Source of the DNA: Akkermansia sp.
GTDB taxonomy: Bacteria; Verrucomicrobiota; Verrucomicrobiia; Verrucomicrobiales; Akkermansiaceae
DNA: 7,275 bases
Direction: 5' to 3'
NCBI GenBank assembly: GCA_020047775.1
Contig: JAIFNK010000283.1
Location: 1 to 7,275 of the forward strand
Shown piece by piece: positions 1 to 5,742 of this stretch. Each line of letters starts with the position of its first letter. Within the stretch, counting starts at the first letter, position 1. The notes below the pieces were generated by a model. The model had not been told where the DNA came from, did not search any database, and saw only the letters and a list, made by a program, of their open reading frames with translations. The translations under genes and the position numbers were made by a program.

Positions 1-156
1 AAAGCGGCCCGTGCCCAGCGGCATCGTGATGGGCGAGACCTCGATGCCGCTGCCGAGAAAGCCCGGAGCATATTCAAAAACCCCCAGCTCACGCTCCGGA
101 TCCCAAGTCACCGCGCCGATGGTGGTTTCGTAAAGCTCGATGGCGGCGGATGTCAT
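1..156 (-). CDS. hipA: HipA-like serine/threonine kinase toxin, N-terminal part (runs off the window)
   Basis: Only the first 52 residues are inside the window; the reading frame is open to position 1. The visible part matches the N-terminal subdomain of HipA kinases: a short beta-rich start (IELYETTIGAVTWD), then FEYAPGFLGSGIEVSP and MPLGTG, the usual 'F.Y...(F/W)l..g..lSP..MPL' pattern. HipA proteins phosphorylate a protein target (glutamyl-tRNA synthetase in E. coli), stop translation and cause dormancy, and are neutralised by HipB; the target here is unknown. The ATG at 156-154 overlaps the hipB stop in an ATGA junction, the classic layout of a co-translated antitoxin-toxin pair. A run of six G bases lies seven bases upstream of the ATG and is the only Shine-Dalgarno-like sequence. 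The kinase core lies outside the window, so activity cannot be judged. Confidence 0.8.
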   Translation of the reverse strand, partial: MTSAAIELYETTIGAVTWDPERELGVFEYAPGFLGSGIEVSPITMPLGTGRF

Positions 157-497
157 CTTTCATCCCCCCATTTCCAAGGGGTGGGTGGGGGAGTTTTGCG
201 CGGCTTGGAAGCATACTTGCGCGGTGCGTCCTGAAGCATCGTGGTCATGGCCATGGGGCTGATGCCCGGGTCCGGCAGAAAACTTTCCAAGGTGTCCAAG
301 GCGTTCAAGGCCCGCAACAGGGCGACGAGGGTGGTCAAGGTGGAACCCTCGCCGTTTTCAATGGCGGTAACCGTGCGGCGCGATAATCCGCTGCGGATCG
401 CGACTTGTTCCTGGCTCAAATTCAGGTCAAGCCGGCGGTCTTTGAGGCGCTTGCCGAGTTCTTGCTCGATTTGTGGATTGGAAAGGAATTGGATCAT
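153..497 (-). CDS. hipB: HipB-like XRE-family antitoxin / autorepressor
   Basis: A 114-residue protein with one Cro/C1-type helix-turn-helix domain at about residues 13-66. The helices are visible as LSQEQVAIRSGLSRRTVTAIENG, followed by LLRALNALDTLESFLPDPG, the segment typical of XRE regulators paired with HipA. The family binds operators in its own promoter, represses the operon and holds HipA inactive. The basic, proline-rich tail (about residues 88-114: APRKYASKPRKTPPPTPWKWGDER-type sequence) is probably flexible; in E. coli HipB the tail is the protease-sensitive part, so the same is plausible here. I chose the ATG at 497 because the protein then begins just before the HTH and the 499-516 palindrome falls outside the gene. 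An in-frame GTG at 554 would add 19 residues of unusual composition and put that palindrome inside the gene. The 3' end overlaps hipA by four bases. Confidence 0.85.
   Translation of the reverse strand: MIQFLSNPQIEQELGKRLKDRRLDLNLSQEQVAIRSGLSRRTVTAIENGEGSTLTTLVALLRALNALDTLESFLPDPGISPMAMTTMLQDAPRKYASKPRKTPPPTPWKWGDER
164..185 (-). promoter_or_regulatory. Possible G/C hairpin just upstream of the hipA start
   Basis: On the transcribed strand a C-rich arm and a G-run (positions 169-164) flank an eight-base loop and could pair through at least four G-C pairs. The G-run is the only Shine-Dalgarno-like sequence seven bases before the hipA ATG, so pairing could hold down hipA translation unless ribosomes finishing hipB open it. 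This is inference from base pairing by eye. The stretch may simply be a low-complexity repeat at the hipB 3' end. Confidence 0.25.
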
Positions 498-498
498 G

Positions 499-516
499 TG
501 AGCGAAGATTTGCTCA
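499..516. promoter_or_regulatory. Palindromic operator, hipBA-proximal site
   Basis: TGAGCGAAGATTTGCTCA: perfect five-base inverted arms (TGAGC/GCTCA) around an eight-base spacer, one base upstream of the hipB ATG. It has the same arms and spacer length as the sites at 582-599 and 623-640. E. coli HipB sites have the same geometry (TATCC-N8-GGATA), so HipB binding is the natural inference. Confidence 0.7.
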
Positions 517-539
517 AAAAAGCACTCTACGGCCTTAAT

Positions 540-557
540 TGAGCAGATTTCCACTCG
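540..557. promoter_or_regulatory. Degenerate palindromic operator in the hipBA leader
   Basis: TGAGCAGATTTCCACTCG keeps one perfect arm (TGAGC), while the second arm is ACTCG instead of GCTCA. Alone it would be weak, but its centre (548.5) is 41 bases from the promoter-distal neighbour on one side and 42 from the other, exactly in phase with the three perfect sites. It may be a lower-affinity site filled cooperatively. Confidence 0.45.
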
Positions 558-571
558 GACTTCAAGTGTTT

Positions 572-600
572 TAAATATGATTGAGCAATGATCCGCTCAA
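572..600 (-). promoter_or_regulatory. Candidate hipBA promoter
   Basis: On the minus strand TTGAGC (600-595) and TATTTA (577-572) are separated by 17 bases, a possible -35/-10 pair, in an AT-rich stretch unlike the GC-rich surroundings. The -35 box and part of the spacer coincide with the palindrome at 582-599, so a protein bound there would block RNA polymerase. Each box matches the sigma70 consensus only partly, and this phylum's promoters are poorly known, so the assignment is tentative. Confidence 0.35.
582..599. promoter_or_regulatory. Palindromic operator over the hipBA promoter
   Basis: TGAGCAATGATCCGCTCA: perfect TGAGC/GCTCA arms with an eight-base spacer; the flanking bases extend the symmetry to TTGAGC/GCTCAA at 581-600. 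Read on the other strand, 16 of its 18 bases match the site at 623-640, so the two are an inverted pair. Likely HipB or HipBA binding site. Confidence 0.75.
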
Positions 601-622
601 ATAATACTATAATCACCTATTT

Positions 623-640
623 TGAGCGGATAGTTGCTCA
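623..640. promoter_or_regulatory. Palindromic operator, distal hipBA site
   Basis: TGAGCGGATAGTTGCTCA: perfect TGAGC/GCTCA arms around an eight-base spacer, in the gap between the end of the ankyrin gene and hipB. Its centre is 41 bases from that of the site at 582-599, about four helical turns, so proteins bound at both would lie on the same DNA face. Likely HipB binding site. Confidence 0.75.
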
Positions 641-701
641 CCAAAAGAGGTGGGCTTGGGGAAAATCGTTGCCAGAGATGTTCAGTAATACCATGGCTGA
701 A
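641..701. other. Short gap between ankyrin gene and hipBA control region
   Basis: No gene is supported here. I looked for a terminator for the purL-ankyrin transcript and found no stable hairpin with a T-run. The plus-strand frame running from 588 to 833 is mostly antisense to the ankyrin gene and is not credible. Confidence 0.5.
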
Positions 702-1892
702 TCAACGGTGGTGAGGCGGACGAATGGGATTTTGACCACGCTGTTTTTTGATCAACCGGGTCGTCTTCGGATTTTCGGACCGGAGCGCCAAGTCGAGAGT
801 CGTCTTGGTGGGCTTGGCCCCCAGTTTGATTAGAAGTGCCACCGCGTCGGTGCGGCCCCCAAATGCGGCCTCGTCCAATGGAGTGTGGCCATCATATCGG
901 GGGGCATCGCGTTCGGCCCCGTGATTAAGCAGGAGTTGGATTGATTCCACATCACCCTTCATCGCGGCACAATGAAGCGGCTGTTGCTTCAAGGTATGAT
1001 CAACCGCTTTTACGGATGCACCGTTTTCAAGAAGCAGGCGAATCGTCGCCGCGTCTTTTGCGAGGTGCAGGGGTGTTTGCCCATCGCGGGTGGTGGCGCT
1101 GACTGCCGCTCCTTTGCGAATGAGTAGTCTGGCGATTTGCCAGTCGTCCGGGTGTGGTTCGCGGGATCTGGATGCGGCGAAATGCAAGGGCCGCCATCCG
1201 TTGGTGCTAAAGTCCTCCTTGGAATTGGCCGGGGTGTCGGGCTTGGCGCCCTTGGTGAGGAAGAACGCAATGGTTTCCACCGTCCCATACGCGGCCGCAA
1301 TGTGGATGGGTTGGAGCCCATGGTCGTCCGTCGCGAGTGGATCGGCCCCGTGTTTGATCAGGAGTCGCACGAGTGTCAGACTCACTGCCGCCGAGGCGTT
1401 GAAATCTTCCTGATAGGACGGATTGGCGACCGCGTGGATTGGTTGGGAATTGCTGCTGTCGCGGGCGGAAGCGTTGCCACCGCGATCAAGGAGAAGCCGT
1501 GCGACTTCCGGTTCGGATGTCAAATGCAGAGGCGTGGACCGCCCCGAACTGCGGGCGTTCGGACTGGCTCCGCGATCCAATAACAGACGGACCATTTCGA
1601 CATGCCCACCGGCTGCGGCGTGATGGATGGCTTGCTGCCAGGGAGGGATTCCCTCCCATTCTTCCTGAGGCGTGGGGATTTGCAATGAAACGGGAACTCC
1701 GGAATCCAACAGCCGGGTCACGGTTATGATGTCGCCGTCTTTTGCTGCTTTGGCAAACTCCCGGGCTGGGTAGCGGGAGGCAATCCGAACGGTTTCCCTA
1801 TACTGCCTTCCCGCTTCTTTCCAGTTGAACTCCGCTTGTGCCGTAATCATGCCTAGCAGGAGAATGAGGGACGGCAGAAGCGACTGTTTCAT
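702..1892 (-). CDS. Secreted ankyrin-repeat protein
   Basis: A 396-residue protein. Residues 1-20 form a Sec signal peptide (MKQ, a hydrophobic LLPSLILLLGMIT core, and an AQA-EF cleavage site after Ala20), so the mature protein should be exported to the periplasm or beyond. The remainder is about nine ankyrin repeats, roughly residues 46-69, 84-113, 118-143, 147-186, 192-221, 231-266, 270-296, 302-331 and 335-363, with repeated TPLHLA, LLLDRGA and G.TPL motifs. Several repeats carry insertions (for example about 155-170 and 220-232). The last repeat decays into a basic tail ending RPPHHR. There is no enzymatic domain, so a protein-binding scaffold role is inferred; the partner is unknown. The ATG at 1892 is preferred because it begins the signal peptide and has AGGA five bases upstream; an upstream in-frame ATG at 2099 would read through the purL end. 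It starts 7 bases after purL and is probably in the same operon. Confidence 0.85.
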   Translation of the reverse strand: MKQSLLPSLILLLGMITAQAEFNWKEAGRQYRETVRIASRYPAREFAKAAKDGDIITVTRLLDSGVPVSLQIPTPQEEWEGIPPWQQAIHHAAAGGHVEMVRLLLDRGASPNARSSGRSTPLHLTSEPEVARLLLDRGGNASARDSSNSQPIHAVANPSYQEDFNASAAVSLTLVRLLIKHGADPLATDDHGLQPIHIAAAYGTVETIAFFLTKGAKPDTPANSKEDFSTNGWRPLHFAASRSREPHPDDWQIARLLIRKGAAVSATTRDGQTPLHLAKDAATIRLLLENGASVKAVDHTLKQQPLHCAAMKGDVESIQLLLNHGAERDAPRYDGHTPLDEAAFGGRTDAVALLIKLGAKPTKTTLDLALRSENPKTTRLIKKQRGQNPIRPPHHR

Positions 1893-1902
1893 GGTATTCC
1901 TA
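1893..1902 (-). promoter_or_regulatory. Shine-Dalgarno site of the ankyrin gene overlapping the purL stop codon
   Basis: AGGA at 1901-1898 shares three bases with the purL stop codon TAG (1902-1900) and sits five bases before the ankyrin ATG. Ribosomes terminating on purL would land on this site, which suggests translational coupling. It is one of the clearest Shine-Dalgarno sites in the window and supports the chosen start. Confidence 0.7.
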
Positions 1903-4900
1903 AGAGAAATAGGCGACGCCCGCTTTGAAAATCGGCTGGTGTTTTTCGCCGGGGATGTTTTTGGCGACTCGTGATCCGGCGCGTTCGCTGTGGCCCATCT
2001 TGCCGAGGACGCGGCCGCAGGGTGAGGTGATGCCTTCGATGGCGGCGAGCGAGCCGTTCGGGTTGATGGCGATGTCCATGGAAGGGACGCCGTTCGCATC
2101 GCAGTATTGCGTGGCGATTTGGCCGGTGGCGGCGAGTGAGGCGATGACTTCCGGGCTGGCGTAGAAGCGGCCTTCGCCGTGGGAGAGCGGGATGGCGTGG
2201 ATGTCGCCTATTTCACAATCCGCCAGCCACGGGGAAAGCTGGCTGACAATGCGGGTTTTCGCGTAGCAGGAAATGTGGCGGCCGATGGCATTATGAACGA
2301 GTGTCGGCCGTGCCGACGGATGGTGAGGAATCTGACTGGGACTGGAAGTCCCAGCCACGATTTCGCCGTAGGGAACGAGGCCGGTTTTGACGAGGGCTTG
2401 GAAGCCGTTGCAAATGCCGAGGATCAGGCCGTCGCGGTTTTTGAGCAGGTCCATGATCGCGTCCGCCACGCTCGGGCTGCGGATGATGGTGGCGATGAAT
2501 TTCGCGGAGCCATCCGGTTCGTCGCCCGCGCTGAAGCCGCCGGGGAACATCAGGATTTGCGACTGGCGGATCTGTGCGGCGAGTGCGGCGAGGGATTCCT
2601 CGATGTGTCTGGCGGTTAGGTTCCGGAACACCAGGATCTCCGCATCCGCTCCGGCTTCGCGGAAGGCTTTCGCGGAATCGTATTCGCTGTTGGTGCCGGG
2701 GAAGCTGGGGATGACGACCTTGGGTCGGATTGACGATTGATGATTGTTGATTTTGGATTTTTGATTGGAAGAGAAGAGTGGGACATCAACGATCTCCAAT
2801 CCTCGATCCTCGACCTCTTCCGGCTTCGTCGGATAGATCGGCTCCAGCGTGCCGGTCCAGGCGTCCTGGAGTTCGGTGAGGGTGTGGGCCTCGCCGTTGA
2901 GGACAAGCGTGCCGACCTCGGTGGTGTGGCCGATTTCCAGCGAACTGAATTCCACCGGCAGCGGCTCGGCGTGTTCGATGAGGAAGGCGAAATAACGTTC
3001 GCGCGCGAGGTCGAGGGTCGTGTTGATCTCCGCGCCGATGTGGTTGCCGAATGCCATCTTCGCCAGCGCGGCGGCGATGCCGGCTTGGCCGATGTGGTGG
3101 AGCGTGAGGATGCGGCCTTCCACATTCAGCTCATGCAGCGCGGCGGCGACTTGTTTGAGCTCGCTGAAATCCGGCAGATCATCAGCATCGCGGGAAATTT
3201 CCACAAAGGAGACCGTCGATCCCGCTTGTTTGAATTCCGGGGAAATCGCGAGGCTGGCTTTGCCCGGTGCGAGCGCGAAGGAGACGAGTGTCGGCGGCAC
3301 GTCGAGTTCGTTGAACGAGCCGGACATCGAGTCCTTGCCACCGATGGCGGCGAGGCGGAGCGAGTGCTGCGCCTGATAGGCACCGAGCAGCGCGGCGAAG
3401 GGCAGTCCCCAGCGAGTGGCGTCGTTGCCGAGTTTGGGGAAATATTCCTGGAGCGTGAGGCGGATGTCGGTGAGACGTGCGCCGGCGGCGACGGCTTTGC
3501 AGACGGATTCAGTGACGGCGTAGAGCGCGCCGTGGAATGGCGACCACGAGGAAATCTCCGGGTTGAAGCCCCAGCTCATGGTGGTGCAAACGTCGGTGTC
3601 GCCTTCTAGCAGCGGAAGCTTGGCGACCATCGCGTCGGGCGGCGTGAGTTGGCGTTCACCGCCGAAGGGCCACAGCACGGTGCCCGCGCCGACGGAGCCG
3701 TCGAAGATCTCGCCGAGGCCTTTTTGCGAGCAGATGTTGAGGGAAGATAAGCGATCCGTGATCCGTGGGCAGTGATCAGAGAAGAGGGCTTGGCGGTTGG
3801 AAACCGCCGCCACATGGATGCTCGCAGTTTGTTGCACGCCGTTGGTGTCGAGAAAGGCGCGGGAGAGATTGACGATGGTTTTGCCGCGCCAGGTCATGAC
3901 CAGGCGGCCGCTGTCGGTGACGTTGGCGACGTGGCTGCATTCGAGGTTTTCCTTGTCTGATTCCGCAATGAAATAATCGACCTCGGAAGGATCGACACAG
4001 ATGGCCATGCGTTCCTGGGATTCGGAAATGGCGAGCTCGGTGCCGTCGAGGCCGTCGTATTTCTTGAAAACGGCGTCGAGGTTGATCTCTAACGATGGTG
4101 CGATTTCGCCGATGGCGACGGAAATGCCGCCCGCGCCGAAGTCATTGCAGATTTTGATCTTGCGGGTGAGTTCCGGATTGCGGAACAGGCGCTGGATCTT
4201 GCGTTCGGTGGGCGCGTCGCCCTTCTGGACTTCCGCGGAGTTTTCGAGCGCGGTGTCGGTGTGTTCCTTCGAGGAACCGGTCGCGCCGCCGACGCCGTCG
4301 CGGCCGGTGCGGCCGCCGATGAGCAGGATGACATCGCCCAGGGCAGGGGAGCCGCGGAAAACGTGGGAGCGCGGGACGGCGGAAACGACGGCGCCGATTT
4401 CCAGGCGCTTGGCAACGTAGCCCGGGTGATAGACTTCCGCGACCTGGCCGGTGGCGAGGCCGATCTGGTTGCCGTAGGACGAGTAACCGCGGGCGGCGAC
4501 CTGGCAGATTTTTTTCTGCGGGAGTTTGCCGGGAAGTGTTTCGGAAAACGGCGTGCGCGGGTCGCCGGCACCGGTGACGCGCATGGCCTGATAGACGTAG
4601 GATCGCCCGGAAAGCGGATCGCGGATGCAACCGCCGAGACAGGTGGCCGCGCCGCCGAAGGGCTCGATCTCGGTGGGGTGGTTGTGCGTCTCGTTTTTGA
4701 ACATCACCAGCCACTCTTCGGTGGAAGTTGATGGTTGAGAGTTGAGAGTTGAGAGTTTGGAAACTTCTACCGGAACGACGATGGAGGCGGCGTTGACTTC
4801 CTCGGAGACTTCGAGGTTGTCGAGCTCGCCGGATTTTTTCAGCTCGCGCATGCCGATGAGGGCGATGTCCATCAGCGTGACCGGCTTGTCCTCGCGGCCG

Positions 4901-5661
4901 AGCGCGATGCGGGTTTCCTGATAGGTTTGCCAGGTGCGCTGGACCGGGCCGGTGTTTTCGCCGAAGCTGACCTCGTTGATCCTGGTGAGGAAAGTGGTGT
5001 GGCGGCAGTGGTCGGACCAATAGGTGTCGAGCATGCGCAGCTCGGTGAGGCTCGGGTCGCGCTTTTCCTCATCGCGGAAATAGCTCTGGCAGAAAGTGAC
5101 GTCTTCGGCGGACATCGCGAGGCCGAGGTCGGCGCGGAGGGTGGCGGGGTTTTGGGTCGCGAAGCCGGTGAGGATGGCGACGTCGGGTGGGGTGGAGGGG
5201 GCTTGGCGGTTGGAAACCGCCGCCACGGGGACTTCGTGGGAATCGACGGCGTTGATGACGTAGGATTTGACGCTCTGAAGCTCGGCGGGGGTGAGCGTGC
5301 CTTCGAGGATGATGACCTTGGCGGAGATGACGAGCGGGCGCTCCTTGCCGGTCAGGATTTGCACGCACTGGGCGGCGGAATCGGCGCGCTGGTCGAACTG
5401 GCCGGGGAGAAACTCGACGGCGAAGGCGGTTTCGTTTTCCGCGATGGAGAGGGTTTCCGAAATGGAGTCCACCTGCGGTTCGGAGAGGATCAGGCGTGCG
5501 GCGGAGCTGAATTCCTCGTCGCTAAGTCCGTCGATGTCATAGCGTTGGACGATGCGGACGCCATTCAGACCGGGCAGAACGAGGGACTCGTGGAGTTCCT
5601 GCAGGAGGTGACGGGCCTCGGCTTGGTGTCCGGCTTTTTTTTCGACGAAAATGCGATTCAT
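1900..5661 (-). CDS. purL: Phosphoribosylformylglycinamidine synthase, single-chain PurL with glutaminase domain
   Basis: A cytoplasmic enzyme of 1253 residues that converts FGAR, glutamine and ATP to FGAM, the fourth step of purine synthesis. N-terminal residues 1 to about 130 are PurS-like (MNRIFVEKKAG..., then RYDIDGLSDEEF). The synthase signature YWSDHCRHTTF is at 214-224 and KNETHNHPTEIEPFGG starts near 322, with the catalytic-type His326. A glycine-rich GGRTGRDGVGGATGSS follows, and GGKDSMSGSF lies in the second half. The class I glutaminase domain starts near 977 (PKVVIPSFPGTNSE), with nucleophile Cys1084 in GICNGFQAL, and His1161 and Glu1163 in HGEGRF. All motifs are intact. The overall type resembles the fused PurL of Bacteroidetes and Clostridia rather than the separate PurS/PurQ/PurL set. 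Four repeat-derived segments are inserted in frame (about residues 146-154, 302-314, 617-640 and 965-978). The ATG at 5661 has no clear Shine-Dalgarno sequence. Confidence 0.95.
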   Translation of the reverse strand: MNRIFVEKKAGHQAEARHLLQELHESLVLPGLNGVRIVQRYDIDGLSDEEFSSAARLILSEPQVDSISETLSIAENETAFAVEFLPGQFDQRADSAAQCVQILTGKERPLVISAKVIILEGTLTPAELQSVKSYVINAVDSHEVPVAAVSNRQAPSTPPDVAILTGFATQNPATLRADLGLAMSAEDVTFCQSYFRDEEKRDPSLTELRMLDTYWSDHCRHTTFLTRINEVSFGENTGPVQRTWQTYQETRIALGREDKPVTLMDIALIGMRELKKSGELDNLEVSEEVNAASIVVPVEVSKLSTLNSQPSTSTEEWLVMFKNETHNHPTEIEPFGGAATCLGGCIRDPLSGRSYVYQAMRVTGAGDPRTPFSETLPGKLPQKKICQVAARGYSSYGNQIGLATGQVAEVYHPGYVAKRLEIGAVVSAVPRSHVFRGSPALGDVILLIGGRTGRDGVGGATGSSKEHTDTALENSAEVQKGDAPTERKIQRLFRNPELTRKIKICNDFGAGGISVAIGEIAPSLEINLDAVFKKYDGLDGTELAISESQERMAICVDPSEVDYFIAESDKENLECSHVANVTDSGRLVMTWRGKTIVNLSRAFLDTNGVQQTASIHVAAVSNRQALFSDHCPRITDRLSSLNICSQKGLGEIFDGSVGAGTVLWPFGGERQLTPPDAMVAKLPLLEGDTDVCTTMSWGFNPEISSWSPFHGALYAVTESVCKAVAAGARLTDIRLTLQEYFPKLGNDATRWGLPFAALLGAYQAQHSLRLAAIGGKDSMSGSFNELDVPPTLVSFALAPGKASLAISPEFKQAGSTVSFVEISRDADDLPDFSELKQVAAALHELNVEGRILTLHHIGQAGIAAALAKMAFGNHIGAEINTTLDLARERYFAFLIEHAEPLPVEFSSLEIGHTTEVGTLVLNGEAHTLTELQDAWTGTLEPIYPTKPEEVEDRGLEIVDVPLFSSNQKSKINNHQSSIRPKVVIPSFPGTNSEYDSAKAFREAGADAEILVFRNLTARHIEESLAALAAQIRQSQILMFPGGFSAGDEPDGSAKFIATIIRSPSVADAIMDLLKNRDGLILGICNGFQALVKTGLVPYGEIVAGTSSPSQIPHHPSARPTLVHNAIGRHISCYAKTRIVSQLSPWLADCEIGDIHAIPLSHGEGRFYASPEVIASLAATGQIATQYCDANGVPSMDIAINPNGSLAAIEGITSPCGRVLGKMGHSERAGSRVAKNIPGEKHQPIFKAGVAYFS
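2728..2769 (-). repeat. Degenerate heptamer array, GATTnnn x 6, inside purL
   Basis: Six consecutive 7-base units start at 2728, 2735, 2742, 2749, 2756 and 2763, and every one begins GATT on the plus strand. They total 42 bases, so the frame is kept. They encode the NQKSKINNHQSSIR stretch (about residues 965-978), polar and rich in N, Q, S and K, placed exactly between the synthase part and the glutaminase domain of PurL. This looks like a simple-repeat insertion tolerated in a linker. Confidence 0.8.
3746..3780 (-). repeat. Degenerate heptamer array containing GATCCGT x 2, inside purL
   Basis: Five 7-base units begin at 3746, 3753, 3760, 3767 and 3774. The second and third are identical (GATCCGT), and four of the five begin GAT. 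They encode the SDHCPRITDRLS stretch of PurL (about residues 628-639). The array lies six bases from the 28-base hairpin element at 3786-3813, and together they form a composite insertion of about 23 residues after NGVQQTASIH. Confidence 0.65.
3786..3813 (-). repeat. 28-base hairpin element, copy 2, inside purL
   Basis: Identical over 28 bases to 5199-5226, in the same orientation and reading frame. The core forms a hairpin with seven-base arms GGCGGTT/AACCGCC and a three-base loop. On the coding strand it reads VAAVSNRQA (residues 617-625). The flanking sequences of the two copies differ, so this is a repeated element and not a domain duplication. Confidence 0.85.
4727..4761 (-). repeat. Heptamer array containing GTTGAGA x 3, inside purL
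   Basis: Three perfect GTTGAGA units (4734-4754) are flanked by one diverged unit on each side (GTTGATG at 4727, GTTTGGA at 4755). They encode the KLSTLNSQPSTST stretch (about residues 302-314), a polar Ser/Thr-rich segment just before the conserved EEWLVMFKNETHNHP block, at a position where the rest of the protein is well ordered and conserved. Confidence 0.8.
5199..5226 (-). repeat. 28-base hairpin element, copy 1, inside purL
   Basis: The first copy in the direction of transcription of the element also found at 3786-3813, with all 28 bases identical. Arms GGCGGTT/AACCGCC enclose a three-base loop. It encodes VAAVSNRQA at residues 146-154, between VINAVDSHEVP and APSTPPDVAILTGFA, in the loop between the PurS-like and linker regions. 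A G-rich low-complexity stretch lies beside it at about 5184-5198. Confidence 0.85.
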
Positions 5662-5697
5662 GGGAGCGGGTAGCGACAGAGCTTTGGAAAGCGCTGG

Positions 5698-5725
5698 ATG
5701 CTAGGACGCAGGGCCGTGAGCGCAA
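5698..5725 (-). promoter_or_regulatory. Weak candidate purL promoter
   Basis: In the 81-base gap between kamA and purL the minus strand has TTGCGC (5725-5720) and TAGCAT (5703-5698) separated by 16 bases. The match to the sigma70 consensus is only 3/6 and 4/6. A small imperfect hairpin (AGCGCTTT/AAAGCTCT, about 5678-5695) lies between it and the purL start. I see no purine riboswitch or PurR-type operator. purL may equally be read through from kamA. Confidence 0.25.
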
Positions 5726-5742
5726 GCGGAATGGGCCGCAGA

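Noticed and set aside
498..554. GTG start for hipB at 554
   Set aside because: It would add 19 residues not typical of the family and place the 499-516 operator inside the gene. It is not excluded, but the ATG at 497 is simpler.
588..833. Plus-strand frame of 81 codons starting inside the hipBA operator region
   Set aside because: More than half is antisense to the ankyrin gene, it has no Shine-Dalgarno sequence, its composition is not protein-like, and its start lies within the operator palindrome.
1893..2099. N-terminal extension of the ankyrin frame by 69 residues
   Set aside because: The extension overlaps the purL 3' end in another frame and has shadow-type Arg/Ser/Pro-rich composition, while the internal ATG at 1892 has both a signal peptide and a Shine-Dalgarno site.
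4727..4761. CRISPR-like repeats
   Set aside because: The units are only seven bases, contiguous and without spacers, and they lie inside a coding frame.
4142..5020. Long overlapping frames in purL (4142-5020 minus, 2737-3609 plus, 4927-5673 plus)
   Set aside because: They are typical shadows of a long GC-rich gene: Arg/Pro/His-rich or Gly/Asp-rich, with no recognisable domains, while the purL frame has continuous family motifs.
5662..5742. Purine riboswitch upstream of purL
   Set aside because: The gap is only 81 bases and shows no conserved purine-riboswitch core, only a small imperfect hairpin.
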